64,000 nucleotides of DNA, taken from NCBI RefSeq assembly GCF_009741825.1, contig NZ_WPCA01000002.1, positions 1 through 64,000 on the forward strand, in the 5' to 3' direction. Below are positions 25,080-34,378 of this stretch, one piece after another. The stretch comes from Halapricum sp. CBA1109 (lineage in GTDB: Archaea; Halobacteriota; Halobacteria; Halobacteriales; Haloarculaceae). The number at the start of each line of letters is the position of its first letter. Within the stretch, counting starts at the first letter, position 1. Below the pieces are notes generated by a model, which saw only the letters and a program-made list of their open reading frames with translations, was not told the DNA's origin and did no database searches. The translations under genes were made by a program, and so were the position numbers.

Positions 25080-27956
25080 TTATTCAACCTGCCTCGCGGA
25101 AGCGGGGAGATTGTGCTCCTCGAAGAGCGTCTCGAACAGTTTGCGCTGGACGGTCCGGGCGTGTGCGTAGAACGCAGGTGGCGAGATGCCCAGCGTCGCG
25201 GCGACGTCTTCCCCGGTGCTCTCGCGCGGTGACTCGAAGTACCCGCTGTAGTATGCGGTTTGGACGACCTCGAACTGTCGCTCGGTTAGCTTATCGAGGA
25301 CTCTCGAATACAGGTCGTGTGTGGCTGTCTGGTCGAGGGTCTGTTTGGCACGGAGTTCGACCGTAGCGAACGTCTCGCGGACGAGTTGCGTGATCGTTCG
25401 GACGTCGATACTGTCCGGGATGTCGACGACGAGCGTCGTGGCGGTCGGTGTGGCCGTCGCTTCGCGGAACACGGCACCGTGGTCGGCCAGTTCCAAGGCG
25501 AGAAACGGCTGCGTGAGCCGGAGTCGCAAGACGCCACCCTCGTCACCGGTACTGATGGTCTGGACGTCGTCGATACCGACGAGTTGCGAGGCGGCGTCGA
25601 CGACAGCCGACAGCGGCGCGTCCTCGACGGTGACGAACACGTAGCTCCCCTCCGCAGACTGCTGGATCCCGCCCTGATAGGAGAGCGTACAGTCGGCGTC
25701 CCGTGCGAGCCGCGAGAGGACGAACGCCGGATCGTCGACCGCGAACTCGACTCGCGTCATCGACGTCGTGAGCAGCGCGTTCTTCCGCTCGATGGCACTG
25801 AGAGCGGACGCGATCGTCTCGCCGAGTTCGGCCAAGACGGTCTTCGTCGTGTCGTCGAAGGCGTCCCGGGACGGTGTGTAGACTGTCAGAACCCCGTGGG
25901 AGAGGTCGTTGTACACGAGAGGGATACTCAGCACCGAGAGGTAATCACGGGCGAGTGCGTCTTTGCGCCACTGCTCCTCACGGAGCCCGTCGGCGACGTT
26001 CGTCACCATCGTCACGTCGCCGGTGGCCGCGGTTCGACCGGCCGGTTCCGCGGTCGTCCCGTCGACGGCGAACGATTGACTGTCCAGATACCCCTGTTCG
26101 GAACCCGCCCACGCCCGGGGCTCGACGGTGTCGGTCGTCGGGTCGACGGCGCCGATCCACGCGAACCGAAACCGGTCGTCGGCGGTCAACAGCTCACAGA
26201 CCGTGTGATCTATCTCCTCCCGCGTCTCGGCTCGCACGACCGCTTGATCGATCTCTCGAATGGTCTCGTTCGTTCGGTTCAGGGCGGTGAGCTGTTCGTT
26301 TTGCTGTTGGAGTGTGCGGTCCTGCTTGCGGAGTCGAGACTCCCGTGTGACGCGGTCGAGGGCGGCCTCGGCGGTCGCGGCGAGCAGGTCGGCCAGTTCC
26401 CGGGTCACGTCGTCGAACACACCGACGTGCTCCGAACCAGCGACGAACACGCCGTGGTCCCCGAGCGGGATGTAGGCGACGCTCCGGAGGTCGGTCGCCC
26501 GGTTTTCGAGTCGGTCCGCCTCGTGGACGTCGTCGAAAAACAGCGCCTCGTCCTCGACGAAACTGTAACCTACGAGCGTCTCGCCGTCGGCGTGGACGGT
26601 CGGGAGTGGTCCGTTGAGCGCCCGCATCGCCGCCGAGTGTGCCGTCGGGCGGAGGTCGTTGGCATCGACGTCGAAGAGGTAGACCGCGCTCGCGTCGAGG
26701 TCGGGGACACCGGACGTGTCGTCGACGATGTGCTGAGCGATCTCCTGGTGGGTTTCGGCGTACAGGAAGTCCCGGGCGGTTTCCTGGAGGGTCGCGAGCG
26801 CCTCCTCGCGTTGCTTGCGTTTCGTGATATCGCGACAGCTGAACAGGAGCGTCCCGTCCTGAATCGAGACTTCGCGAACGTTGATCAGGAGCGTGTGCTC
26901 GCGACCGGCCTTGTCCGTGGCCGTGGTTTCGATGTTCTTGAGGACGCCGTCCGCCGCGAGGTCGGCACGGTCGAAGAGGTCCGCCCCGAGGAGGTCGTCG
27001 ATCGTCCCTTGCTCGTGAATCTCCTCGGCTGTGTAGCCGAAGATGAAGTGAACGTTCGGACAGACGTAGGTGTACTCGCCGTCCTCGTTCGTGATGAGGA
27101 CCGTGTCGGTCATGTTGTTCAGCGTCACCCGGTGGAGTTCCTCCGATTGCCGGAGGTCGCGTTCGAGGTCGACACGTTCGGTGATATCGACGCCCTCGAC
27201 GACGACCGAGACCAGTTCACCGCGTTCGTTCTCGACGGGGCGAACGGAGAGGTCGACGACGCGCGGGTCGTCGGTGTCCAACGGCTGTTGGACGACTGCG
27301 TTCCCGAACGACCCGTCGAGTGCCTGCTCGACGAGACGCCGGACGTCGGCGTTCGCCGCGCCCGGTCGTGACCACCACGGGAGTGTCCAGAACGGGTCGC
27401 CGACGAGCGTGTCGACGTCCTCGGATAGCAGCTCCCGTGCAGTCTGGTTCACACGAGCGAGCGAGCCGTCCGGATCCAGTACCCACGTCGCCGCCCGGGA
27501 ATCGTTGAACACCGCGTCGAACTGTCTGGCCCGCTCTCGTTGCGTGGTCGACCGCTGTGCGGACCGAACCGCGCGTTCGGTTCGGTCGAGTATCTCGTCG
27601 GTCCGCTGCTCGGCCGAGTCCGCGAGCGCGATGTAATCGGTGACGCCGGCCTCGATGGCCGTACTGGCTATGGCCTCACTCCCGGTCGTCGTACCGAGGA
27701 GAACCGGGAGCGTGGTGGTCTCGGCGCGGACCGCTCTGAGGAGGTCGATGCCGGTCGTCTCCGGCAGCGCGTACGCGCTGACGAGACAGTCGATACCCCC
27801 GTCTTCGATGATATCGATCGCCGCCGATGTGGTTTCGGCCGTCCGGACGACGGCGTTCGTCCGTGATTCGAGCGTCGCTGCAAACTGGGTGAGCCACTCG
27901 CTCTCCCCGGCGAGCAGGACGGTCGACGAATCGAGAACGGATGAGGGAGCGACCAT
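25080..27956 (-). CDS. Bat-type PAS/GAF regulator with HTH-10 domain
   Basis: 958 residues from the ATG at 27956. A receiver-like domain (residues 10-125) is followed by two PAS domains (near 150-390, with DTVLITNEDGEYTYVCPN), two GAF domains (near 400-720), the bacterio-opsin-activator associated domain (near 745-890) and a C-terminal HTH-10 (LTERQFEVVQTAYYSGYFESPRES then LGISPPAFYAHARTVQRKL). These haloarchaeal proteins sense redox, light or ligands and switch transcription directly. Signal and targets unknown. Confidence 0.9.
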   Translation of the reverse strand: MVAPSSVLDSSTVLLAGESEWLTQFAATLESRTNAVVRTAETTSAAIDIIEDGGIDCLVSAYALPETTGIDLLRAVRAETTTLPVLLGTTTGSEAIASTAIEAGVTDYIALADSAEQRTDEILDRTERAVRSAQRSTTQRERARQFDAVFNDSRAATWVLDPDGSLARVNQTARELLSEDVDTLVGDPFWTLPWWSRPGAANADVRRLVEQALDGSFGNAVVQQPLDTDDPRVVDLSVRPVENERGELVSVVVEGVDITERVDLERDLRQSEELHRVTLNNMTDTVLITNEDGEYTYVCPNVHFIFGYTAEEIHEQGTIDDLLGADLFDRADLAADGVLKNIETTATDKAGREHTLLINVREVSIQDGTLLFSCRDITKRKQREEALATLQETARDFLYAETHQEIAQHIVDDTSGVPDLDASAVYLFDVDANDLRPTAHSAAMRALNGPLPTVHADGETLVGYSFVEDEALFFDDVHEADRLENRATDLRSVAYIPLGDHGVFVAGSEHVGVFDDVTRELADLLAATAEAALDRVTRESRLRKQDRTLQQQNEQLTALNRTNETIREIDQAVVRAETREEIDHTVCELLTADDRFRFAWIGAVDPTTDTVEPRAWAGSEQGYLDSQSFAVDGTTAEPAGRTAATGDVTMVTNVADGLREEQWRKDALARDYLSVLSIPLVYNDLSHGVLTVYTPSRDAFDDTTKTVLAELGETIASALSAIERKNALLTTSMTRVEFAVDDPAFVLSRLARDADCTLSYQGGIQQSAEGSYVFVTVEDAPLSAVVDAASQLVGIDDVQTISTGDEGGVLRLRLTQPFLALELADHGAVFREATATPTATTLVVDIPDSIDVRTITQLVRETFATVELRAKQTLDQTATHDLYSRVLDKLTERQFEVVQTAYYSGYFESPRESTGEDVAATLGISPPAFYAHARTVQRKLFETLFEEHNLPASARQVE

Positions 27957-28441
27957 TATTCGAAATCGGGAGCGCACTGGCGATATGGTGTGGTGGCGAT
28001 TCGAGCGAGGGTCGTGTGCCGCCGTGAGACTAGTCTGAGACGCATACCCGGAGCTACTTACGTATCTAACCGCCCGGTGACATAGGCATTTGCTACGCAC
28101 CCGAAACCGACCCTGTCGTTCCGCGACAGTACTCCGGCCTACCGGGTGTGCCTACGACCACCCGAAGACAGTTGATACGATCACTTTCAACATATGTGTC
28201 TCGGAGAGTGACGTGTAGACGGTTCGAGAGACCGATCGGACGCCAAGCGACGGAAACAGCCGGTTCGATGTCCCGTCAGAGGTCGGTTTCTCGTCGCCGG
28301 GATGCTCTGAGCGGACTGCTGTGGTTTCGAAGCGAGTGGCGGGTCGCTGTTCGGAGATAGTAGTCCGGCATTATCTTGTTACGGACACTCATTACAATCT
28401 CATCGAAACGTGATTGTTGTACTGCCGACACCTCGTTACCA
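27957..28441. other. 485-base intergenic region without recognised gene
   Basis: This gap separates the Bat regulator from the divergent LiaF-like gene. Arg/Ser-rich readings lack haloarchaeal codon bias. It probably holds both promoters; an AT-richer segment lies at 28361-28440. Nothing else was recognised. Confidence 0.5.
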
Positions 28442-29131
28442 ATGAACCCGAAAACGAATCGTCGTGTGCCAACCAGCCAGTTTCTCTTCGGATCCATCGT
28501 CATTCTGGTTGGGTTGTTGCTGTTGCTGGAGACGACAGGGCTCGTCTCCACGAGTGACTTGCTGGTGTACGTTCCGGTGTTGTTCGTCGGAATCGGCGTC
28601 TGGGCGCTCGTTCAGAGTCGGTTTCGGAACGTCGTCGGCCCGATCGTACTGATCTTCGTCGCTGGGGCGTGGCAACTCGTCGCGCTTGACTATGCGACCG
28701 GTGATGAAGTTGTCGCGTTCTGGCCAGTTCTGGTTATCGCGTTTGGCCTCTCGATACTTCTCGGACAGGTTCGATCACGTGCCCGGACGACCAATACTGC
28801 CTTTACTAACGCATTCGCCGCGTTCGGCGGTGTCGAGAAACGCAACACGTCGAAGGCGTTCGAAGGTGCAGACCTGACAGCTATGTTCGGAGGGGTAGAG
28901 CTTGACCTGCGTGACGCTGGCATCGAGGACCAACCGGCACAAATAAACGTGATTGCTCTATTCGGCGGTGTCGAGGTCGTCGTCCCCCGTGACTGGAACG
29001 TCCAGATGGATGTCCTGCCGGTTCTGGGTGGTGCCTCCGACGACCGCCCACGCCACGAGAACACTACTGACGAGACTGACCTCGTCGTAACCGGTTTCGC
29101 CGCCTTCGGCGGTGTCTCGATCACCGATTGA
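28442..29131 (+). CDS. LiaF-like membrane protein with FGGVE repeats
   Basis: 229 residues. Four hydrophobic segments cover residues 10-100 (LFGSIVILVGLLLLLETTGL, VYVPVLFVGIGVWAL, GPIVLIFVAGAWQLVALDY, WPVLVIAFGLSILL). The C-terminal half has recurring strands ending in FGG: AAFGGVEKR, MFGGVELDL, LFGGVEVVVP, AAFGGVSI. This is the LiaF/DUF1707-type beta-solenoid fold involved in bacterial envelope-stress signalling. The ATG at 28442 is preferred over an upstream in-frame start. Role in archaea unknown. Confidence 0.82.
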   Translation: MNPKTNRRVPTSQFLFGSIVILVGLLLLLETTGLVSTSDLLVYVPVLFVGIGVWALVQSRFRNVVGPIVLIFVAGAWQLVALDYATGDEVVAFWPVLVIAFGLSILLGQVRSRARTTNTAFTNAFAAFGGVEKRNTSKAFEGADLTAMFGGVELDLRDAGIEDQPAQINVIALFGGVEVVVPRDWNVQMDVLPVLGGASDDRPRHENTTDETDLVVTGFAAFGGVSITD

Positions 29132-29479
29132 CACCGAAGTTGAAATGCCGATGCTTCGAACGAAGATGCAGCTAAAGTAGTGCGTAGGGGCTCTGTCGAA
29201 ATATATTTTCATCTGTATTCTCGGCTGAAAAATGTTCGATAGCAGTCGATTGTTCCGGAACTGTGTAGCTGAATCGACGGAGATCGCGCTTGTGAATACT
29301 CACCGGAGCCCGTCTTTCCACGCTCGTCACCACCGACTATGGACTGGACAACGCTTTCGCTATCGGACTGTTCGCTTTCGCTTGGCTTCCAATGAGATAC
29401 CAATCGCAGAAAGACGACTGGGATACAACTCAGTCTGTTCGGTAGGGATCGGAGTTTACATACTCGTCCTTGACCTCCT
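29132..29479. other. AT-richer gap before the TnpB element
   Basis: About 350 bases with lower GC and only short, biased-poor readings on both strands. No gene is supported. The TnpB element inserted at its right edge. Confidence 0.4.
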
Positions 29480-29499
29480 CCTCCGCGTGAACGCGGAGG
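29480..29499. repeat. right-end hairpin of the TnpB element
   Basis: Perfect 8-base stem (CCTCCGCG / CGCGGAGG) with TGAA loop on the plus strand, just beyond the tnpB stop. In TnpB systems the 3' end of the element encodes the end of the guide RNA scaffold. Confidence 0.75.
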
Positions 29500-29660
29500 A
29501 ATCCCGACCGCACCGCAAGCGTTGGGATATTAGGGTTTACGCGTCACTCGGCGGGTGCTCGCGGTTGGAATCCGCGAGTCCGGCTGAACTGAATGACGCG
29601 AGGCTGGGCCAAACAGCCGTTACCGCTATCCCCTAATGGGGGAGTCACGGGTAGCGTTTT
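29480..29660 (-). ncRNA. candidate omega RNA scaffold (right-end RNA)
   Basis: By analogy with characterised TnpB systems, the RNA overlaps the tnpB 3' end and finishes at the element's right end. The strong hairpin at 29480-29499 would be its last stem, with the guide read from the flanking DNA below 29480. Position is inferred from element structure only. Confidence 0.35.
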
Positions 29661-30803
29661 CTGTCTGATATTATCGGCTCCATTCACATCACCGTGCGCA
29701 ACCACACCACAGCGGTCGCACTTCCACAGGCCACGTTCAATACGACTTTCACCGTCTTTATGCCCGCACACACTACATTTCGAGGACGTACCGCGTTCGT
29801 CCGGCATCTCCACCTCGATACCACGTTCACGGGCCTTGTAGTCGAGCAGATTCATCAGCCGCTTGTACGCCCAATTATCCAAGCGTTTGTTGCCGTGCCG
29901 ACCCCAATCATCTTCATCGACACCACTGGGGTCGCCCACAACGAGCGTTCCCACGTCGTGGGCAACACACCGTTCTACGATGTCTTTCGACAGGGCGTGC
30001 AGGAAGTGGTCTTTCCGCTGTGACACCTTCTCACGCGCCCACTGTGCCGTCTGACTGGGCCCGTGGGGCCCTTCTGTCTGGTATTCTTCGCGCTGGAAGT
30101 AATGCTTGTCTTCACGCAACGTGTTGCCCGGATACAGCAGAGCGTCATAAGGGAACGCGACAGCGGCTGGATTACAGATACCGAGGTCAACGCCTGCGGT
30201 TTTCTCACCGGGCGACTCTGCGGTGATTTCCGTTTCACAGACGACGTGTAACTCCCACCGTTGTTTGGTGTTACACCAGACAGCACGCACCTGCTGCATA
30301 TTCTCCAGTTCGACCGCTGGTGGTGCTTGGTACTCGCAGAGGATGAAGTCGTGTCCGTCTTTGTGGTTTTTGCCTTTGCTCAGACGGATTCTGTCGTGTT
30401 TAGTGTCATGGCGGATGCCCTTCTGTTTCCACGTCACCGTCGAGCGTGGGTGTTCTTCGTGAACTCTGTTGCCGTCGCTATCGTAGTAGTTGGTTTTGCG
30501 GTAGCCCGGTGGGTTGTCTCGGTCGTCGTTGGAGCCAAACCACGAACTGAAGGCTTCAGAAAGTTCTTCGAGAACGTTCTGACTGGACTGGCTATGCAGT
30601 CCTTTGTACTTAGGATGGGTTTTCAGCTCGCGTTTGAGTTGTTTTTCGTCGGGGATTTCACCGGTTTCGTCCCACTGTTGACGGGCGTAGTAGTTGGCAA
30701 CATTCCAGAGTTTGGATGCCGACCAGCCGTGCCTGTCTAGCGCACCAGCCACTTGTGAGTGGTTCTGGATACGGCAGACGTAGGTGCGGCGTGTTGTCGG
30801 CAT
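29544..30803 (-). CDS. tnpB: TnpB RNA-guided nuclease
   Basis: 419 residues. The RuvC catalytic acids appear as GVDLGICNPA near residue 207, the glutamate in VEMPDERGTSSKCSVCGH near residue 335, and the aspartate in HGDVNGADN near residue 383. The zinc ribbon has CSVCGH and CDRCG. An N-terminal HTH-like part has KLWNVANYYARQQW. All key residues are present, so it could be active. It uses a guide RNA from the right end to cut DNA and help keep the element. Length is typical. Confidence 0.93.
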   Translation of the reverse strand: MPTTRRTYVCRIQNHSQVAGALDRHGWSASKLWNVANYYARQQWDETGEIPDEKQLKRELKTHPKYKGLHSQSSQNVLEELSEAFSSWFGSNDDRDNPPGYRKTNYYDSDGNRVHEEHPRSTVTWKQKGIRHDTKHDRIRLSKGKNHKDGHDFILCEYQAPPAVELENMQQVRAVWCNTKQRWELHVVCETEITAESPGEKTAGVDLGICNPAAVAFPYDALLYPGNTLREDKHYFQREEYQTEGPHGPSQTAQWAREKVSQRKDHFLHALSKDIVERCVAHDVGTLVVGDPSGVDEDDWGRHGNKRLDNWAYKRLMNLLDYKARERGIEVEMPDERGTSSKCSVCGHKDGESRIERGLWKCDRCGVVAHGDVNGADNIRQKTLPVTPPLGDSGNGCLAQPRVIQFSRTRGFQPRAPAE

Positions 30804-30900
30804 CCGTCACATATTGTTATGAGTTTCTTATTTTTAAATACTCTAGAATATCCTGCCATGGTATAACCAGTGAATTGTTTCACGGAATGACGGCGCGTAT

Positions 30901-30920
30901 CCACGGCCTGAAGGCCGTGG
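30901..30920. repeat. left-end hairpin of the TnpB element
   Basis: Perfect 8-base stem (CCACGGCC / GGCCGTGG) with TGAA loop, about 100 bases upstream of the tnpB start. It mirrors the right-end hairpin in stem and loop size though the stem sequence differs. Confidence 0.75.
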
Positions 30921-30972
30921 TATTGCGCCTGTTCCACCTATAATCGACGGTGCGATATCCTGTCGAGTATAT

Positions 30973-31242
30973 TTATTCGATGTCCGGGTCTGCTTCTTCT
31001 TCCTCCCCTTCGAGAACCCGAGAGAGCACGACCCAGAGCGTGACGAACATCAGGACGAACACCGCCGCGCCCTGCAGGAACGTCGTGAAACTGGACTTCG
31101 ATGCGTGCTCTTCGGCTGATTCGGTCTCGTGGAATTCGTGGTCGAACGAGTCCTCGCCGTGGCCTGTGGGCGTCTCGAGGGAGGCTGGACCGAACTGTGC
31201 GCCGTCGAAGTGGGCTTCGAAGATGGTGATCTTAGAGACCAT
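30973..31242 (-). CDS. single-span membrane protein, unknown function
   Basis: 89 residues. A polar, acidic N-terminal region with His residues (DHEFHETESAEEHASK) is followed by one membrane segment (FLQGAAVFVLMFVTLWVVLSRVL) and an acidic tail. A strong TATA element lies about 25 bases ahead of the ATG, so the transcript is probably leaderless. No family recognised. Confidence 0.7.
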   Translation of the reverse strand: MVSKITIFEAHFDGAQFGPASLETPTGHGEDSFDHEFHETESAEEHASKSSFTTFLQGAAVFVLMFVTLWVVLSRVLEGEEEEADPDIE

Positions 31243-31260
31243 ACAAAGAGTGATGATTGG

Positions 31261-31272
31261 AATATATTTATA
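31261..31272 (-). promoter_or_regulatory. TATA element for the 30973-31242 gene
   Basis: AT-only run AATATATTTATA centred about 25 bases upstream of the ATG at 31242, the normal distance for a leaderless haloarchaeal transcript. Confidence 0.6.
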
Positions 31273-31449
31273 GATATCTTACACCGCACGCTTGTCTACC
31301 GATCGTTGTGTCCCGACATCCATAGGCCGCCCGGATACAACGTCCGTTCGCTCGAGGGGGTCTCAGACTATCAAAGCAGCCGATCGCCGCACAGCGACCG
31401 CTCGGGAACAGCTACAAACGGGCGTGTGCTATGACAGCTCCTGTCAGTA

Positions 31450-31457
31450 CGACTTTA
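31450..31457 (+). promoter_or_regulatory. TATA-like element for the 31479 gene
   Basis: CTTTATTA lies 22-29 bases before the ATG at 31479, supporting that start over the in-frame ATG at 31431. Confidence 0.5.
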
Positions 31458-31478
31458 TTATCTCGTTCGTTGTATTAT

Positions 31479-32246
31479 ATGACGAAAATGGCTTCGACAA
31501 ACACGTCCACAGAGTCGATGGTACAGCACGGCGACCGCACGTCCGAACCGCTGAGCGAACTCGTCGATTGGTTCGTCGCGGCCTTTCTCGTCCTGGGCGG
31601 GGTACTCGCGATGGCTGCCGGGGCCCTCTTCTACAGTTGGGCTGACCTCGGACTGATCACCGACTTCGTCGCCGAGGGCCGACTCCAGTCGACCGAACTC
31701 ACTGACCCCGAGTTGATAGATGTGACGTACGGCCTCCTCTGGTGGGGTGGCCTCGGTCTGGTCGGTACGGGCTTGTTGCTCGTACTCGCCGGCGTGGCCT
31801 TCGTGGCTTACAGAACCCGCGCCCGGCGTCGCCGGGAGGAGTCGGGCGTCGTCACGCCTGACACCGCTGCTATCGCCATCGCCGGTGGCGTCGTGAGCCT
31901 CGTCACCTCGTTCGTCCCACTCTCGCCGATCATCGGCGGGATCGTCTCGGGCCATCTCCGTGGCGGCGCCGGGCGCGACGGTGTCCGGATCGGTGCGTAC
32001 GCCGGTCTCGTGGCCGCGCTCCCCCTAACCCTCGTCGTGCTGATCGCCCTCGGAGGCTTCGCGGTTGTCGCGTCCGAGGTCGGACTCGCCGCGTCGATCT
32101 CGGTCTTCGTCGGCGTGGCCATCCTGTTCAGCGCCCTCGTGGGCGTCGCATATATGATCGGTCTCAGTGCTCTGGGCGGATACATCGGTGTCTCCCTCTC
32201 CGAGGACGAGGCCCCGACCGCTCGCGAGCAGAACCGACCTGTCTGA
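31479..32246 (+). CDS. DUF5518-like multi-pass membrane protein
   Basis: 255 residues from the ATG at 31479. Two N-terminal hydrophobic segments (VDWFVAAFLVLGGVLAMAAGALFYSW, LVGTGLLLVLAGVAFVAY) are followed by a four-segment DUF5518-style region (IAGGVVSLVTSFVPLSPIIGGIVSGHLRGG, with the GxxxGxxxxY repeat pattern). Function unknown. A TATA-like element 22-29 bases upstream decides the start. Confidence 0.72.
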   Translation: MTKMASTNTSTESMVQHGDRTSEPLSELVDWFVAAFLVLGGVLAMAAGALFYSWADLGLITDFVAEGRLQSTELTDPELIDVTYGLLWWGGLGLVGTGLLLVLAGVAFVAYRTRARRRREESGVVTPDTAAIAIAGGVVSLVTSFVPLSPIIGGIVSGHLRGGAGRDGVRIGAYAGLVAALPLTLVVLIALGGFAVVASEVGLAASISVFVGVAILFSALVGVAYMIGLSALGGYIGVSLSEDEAPTAREQNRPV

Positions 32247-32360
32247 GTCCGCTGTTTTCACGGGTGATCGTTTCCGAGTCGATCTGCTCTCTGTCCCGAC
32301 TGTCCGGTCTCCGAGAGTGTCACGTCTACTGAACGGTTGCGCCGTGCTACTACTGTTCAG

Positions 32361-32377
32361 TATATATTTATATATTA
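32361..32377 (+). promoter_or_regulatory. TATA element of the ABC exporter operon
   Basis: AT-only run of about 17 bases centred 28 bases before the ATG at 32396. It implies a leaderless operon transcript. Confidence 0.6.
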
Positions 32378-32395
32378 ACAAGTCGTCTATCTGGT

Positions 32396-33420
32396 ATGGC
32401 TTCTGCTATCGAGCTCAGTGGATTGACGAAACACTTCGACGAAGTGGTCGCCCTCGACGGTGTCGACCTCACGGTCGAGGACGGAGAGATATTCGGCTTC
32501 CTCGGGCCGAACGGCGCCGGCAAGTCCACGACTATCGATACGTTGCTCGACTTCGTCCGCCCCAACTCGGGGACCGTTCGCGTTCTGGGTATGGACGCTC
32601 AGGCTGACAGCCTCGAGATCCGACGCCGAACGGGCGTATTGCCGGACGCCTACCAAGTGTACGGTCGACTGACCGGTCGCCAGCACGTGCAGTTCGCGAT
32701 CGACTCCAAGGATAGCGACGACGACCCGCTCTACCTACTAGAGCGCGTCGCATCGCTGACGCGGCCGACCGCAAGGCCGGCGGTTACTCGAAAGGGATGC
32801 GCCAGCGCCTCGTCCTCGCGATGGCGCTGGTTGGCGACCCCGACATCCTGATTCTCGACGAACCCTCGACGGGACTGGACCCGAACGGGGCCCGTGAGAT
32901 GCGCCGGATCATACGCGAGGAGAACGAACGCGGCACGACCGTGTTCTTCTCCAGCCACATCCTCGAACAGGTCGAGGCTATCTGTGACCGTGTGGCTATC
33001 ATCGATCAGGGGCGAATCGTCACCGTCGACACGATAGACGGGCTACGGGAGGCGGCCGGGACGGGCACCCAACTGACGATCACCGTCGACGCCGTGCCCG
33101 AGGCCGCGCTGGCTACCATCGCGTCCATCGACGGCGTCCGCGAGGTGAGCGCGACCGACCGGACCGTCGCGGTCCACACTGAGGACGGCGGCAAAACCGC
33201 CATCCTCCACGCGCTGGAATCGGCGGGCGCCGAGATCCTTGATTTCACGACCAGCGAGATGTCCTTAGAAGAACTGTTCGCGGCCTACACCGGAGACGGT
33301 GCTATCGGGGCCGGAGAACAGGCTGAATCGGAAGACGCCGTCGAGGCTGGCAGCGACACCGAAAGCGAAGAACCGCTCGCTCCAGACACCTCAACCGAAT
33401 CCGTGGAGGTGGCGCGATGA
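32396..33420 (+). CDS. ABC-2 type exporter ATPase (frameshifted)
   Basis: The N-terminal frame carries [14 protein letters not shown] (Walker A). The remainder, in another frame, has [16 protein letters not shown] (signature), [19 protein letters not shown] (Walker B) and [15 protein letters not shown] (switch His). They join at about 32747-32753, where one G seems to be missing, giving about 341 residues. The acidic C-terminal tail past residue 300 is a halophilic extension. It overlaps its permease by 4 bases. It powers export of an unknown substrate. Confidence 0.85.
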
Positions 33421-34256
33421 GCTGGGCCGTCGTCGCGCGCAAGGACTTCAACGACGCTCGTCGGTCGCGGTCGCTGTGGGGACTCTCGGGAGCGTTCTTG
33501 CTGCTTGCGGTCCTGTTCGCGGGACTGTACGCCTTCGTCCCGGAAGTTTCGGCCGAGGCCGAACTCACGTCACTCGGTCTGATGGCATTCCTCGCAGCGC
33601 CGGTCGCGATATTCGTGGCCGTCGCCGCGCTCGTGACAGCCTACAAGTCCGTCGCCGGGGAGACCGAGTCCGGGTCGGGTAAACTCCTGTTGAGTCTGCC
33701 ACACACCCGCCGTGACGTCGTCCTCGGGAAGATCGTCGGTCGTACGCTCGTCCTCACGCTCCCGGTCCTCGTCGGACTGGTCGCGATGCTGGCCGTGATC
33801 TTCGTGGCCGACGTCTCCTTCGCCGCAAGCGAATACGCGCTGTTCACCGCCGTCACGATGCTGTTCGTTCTGGTCTATATGGCCCTGTTCGTCGGCATCT
33901 CGGCCAGCACGTCCTCGACGGCTCGTGCCGCTACGATCAGCGTGCTCGTGCTCGTGCTCGTGGAGTTCGCCTGGGACATCGTCCCGCTCGGCGCCTGGCT
34001 GATCGCCAACGGCTTCGTGGTCCCCGAGGGACTGCTCACCGGCAACCTCGCGGCGATGCCGAACTGGGTCGCCTTCCTGGCGAACGTGCCGCCGAGTGCG
34101 GCCTACCAGAACGCCGTCGGTGGCGTCCTCTCGGGAACGCTCAGCGGCGCGGGCCCGTGGTATCTCTCACAGGGCTTCAGCCTCGTCGTGCTGGCCCTCT
34201 GGGCGGTCATCCCCGTCGCCATCGGCTACCGGCGCTACGGCCGGTCGGACCTCTGA
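33417..34256 (+). CDS. ABC-2 type permease (NosY-like)
   Basis: 279 residues with six hydrophobic segments, beginning RKDFNDARRSRSLWGLSGAF as in NosY-type ABC-2 permeases. The polar loop SVAGETESGSGKLLLSLPHTRRDVVLGK is the family's coupling stretch. It overlaps the ATPase stop by 4 bases and forms the membrane part of the exporter. Confidence 0.86.
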   Translation: MSWAVVARKDFNDARRSRSLWGLSGAFLLLAVLFAGLYAFVPEVSAEAELTSLGLMAFLAAPVAIFVAVAALVTAYKSVAGETESGSGKLLLSLPHTRRDVVLGKIVGRTLVLTLPVLVGLVAMLAVIFVADVSFAASEYALFTAVTMLFVLVYMALFVGISASTSSTARAATISVLVLVLVEFAWDIVPLGAWLIANGFVVPEGLLTGNLAAMPNWVAFLANVPPSAAYQNAVGGVLSGTLSGAGPWYLSQGFSLVVLALWAVIPVAIGYRRYGRSDL

Positions 34257-34378
34257 ACGTATCTGTTCGATACGATCTGAGCGGCGTTTTTCGACACCTC
34301 CAACCCCCGAATCATTTCACAACCGAAGCTCGCACACCGGATGTATAATCGGACGAGAGCCGAACAGGGGCCGCCAGA

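Larger units (their letters stand above)
29480..30920 (-). mobile_element. solo TnpB (IS1341-type) element of the IS200/IS605 group
   Basis: A single tnpB gene lies between two subterminal hairpins with the same shape: 8-base stems with a TGAA loop at 29480-29499 and 30901-30920. There is no tnpA nearby, so it cannot move alone. The true ends extend slightly outside the hairpins and cannot be set from one copy. Lower GC in both flanks fits insertion into an intergenic site. Confidence 0.75.

Noticed and set aside
25317-27371. 684-residue plus-strand reading opposite the Bat regulator
   Set aside because: Antisense shadow of a conserved PAS/GAF gene; composition rich in Arg/Val/Gly repeats and no domain.
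28148-28360. 70-residue plus-strand reading in the 28 kb gap
   Set aside because: Arg/Ser-rich, no acidic bias, no promoter spacing.
29232-29636. 134-residue plus-strand reading across the TnpB right end
   Set aside because: Runs through the terminal hairpin and into tnpB antisense; no homologue pattern.
30961-31290. Possible second IS end next to the TnpB element
   Set aside because: AT-rich but without repeats matching the element; the TATA element and small membrane gene explain it.
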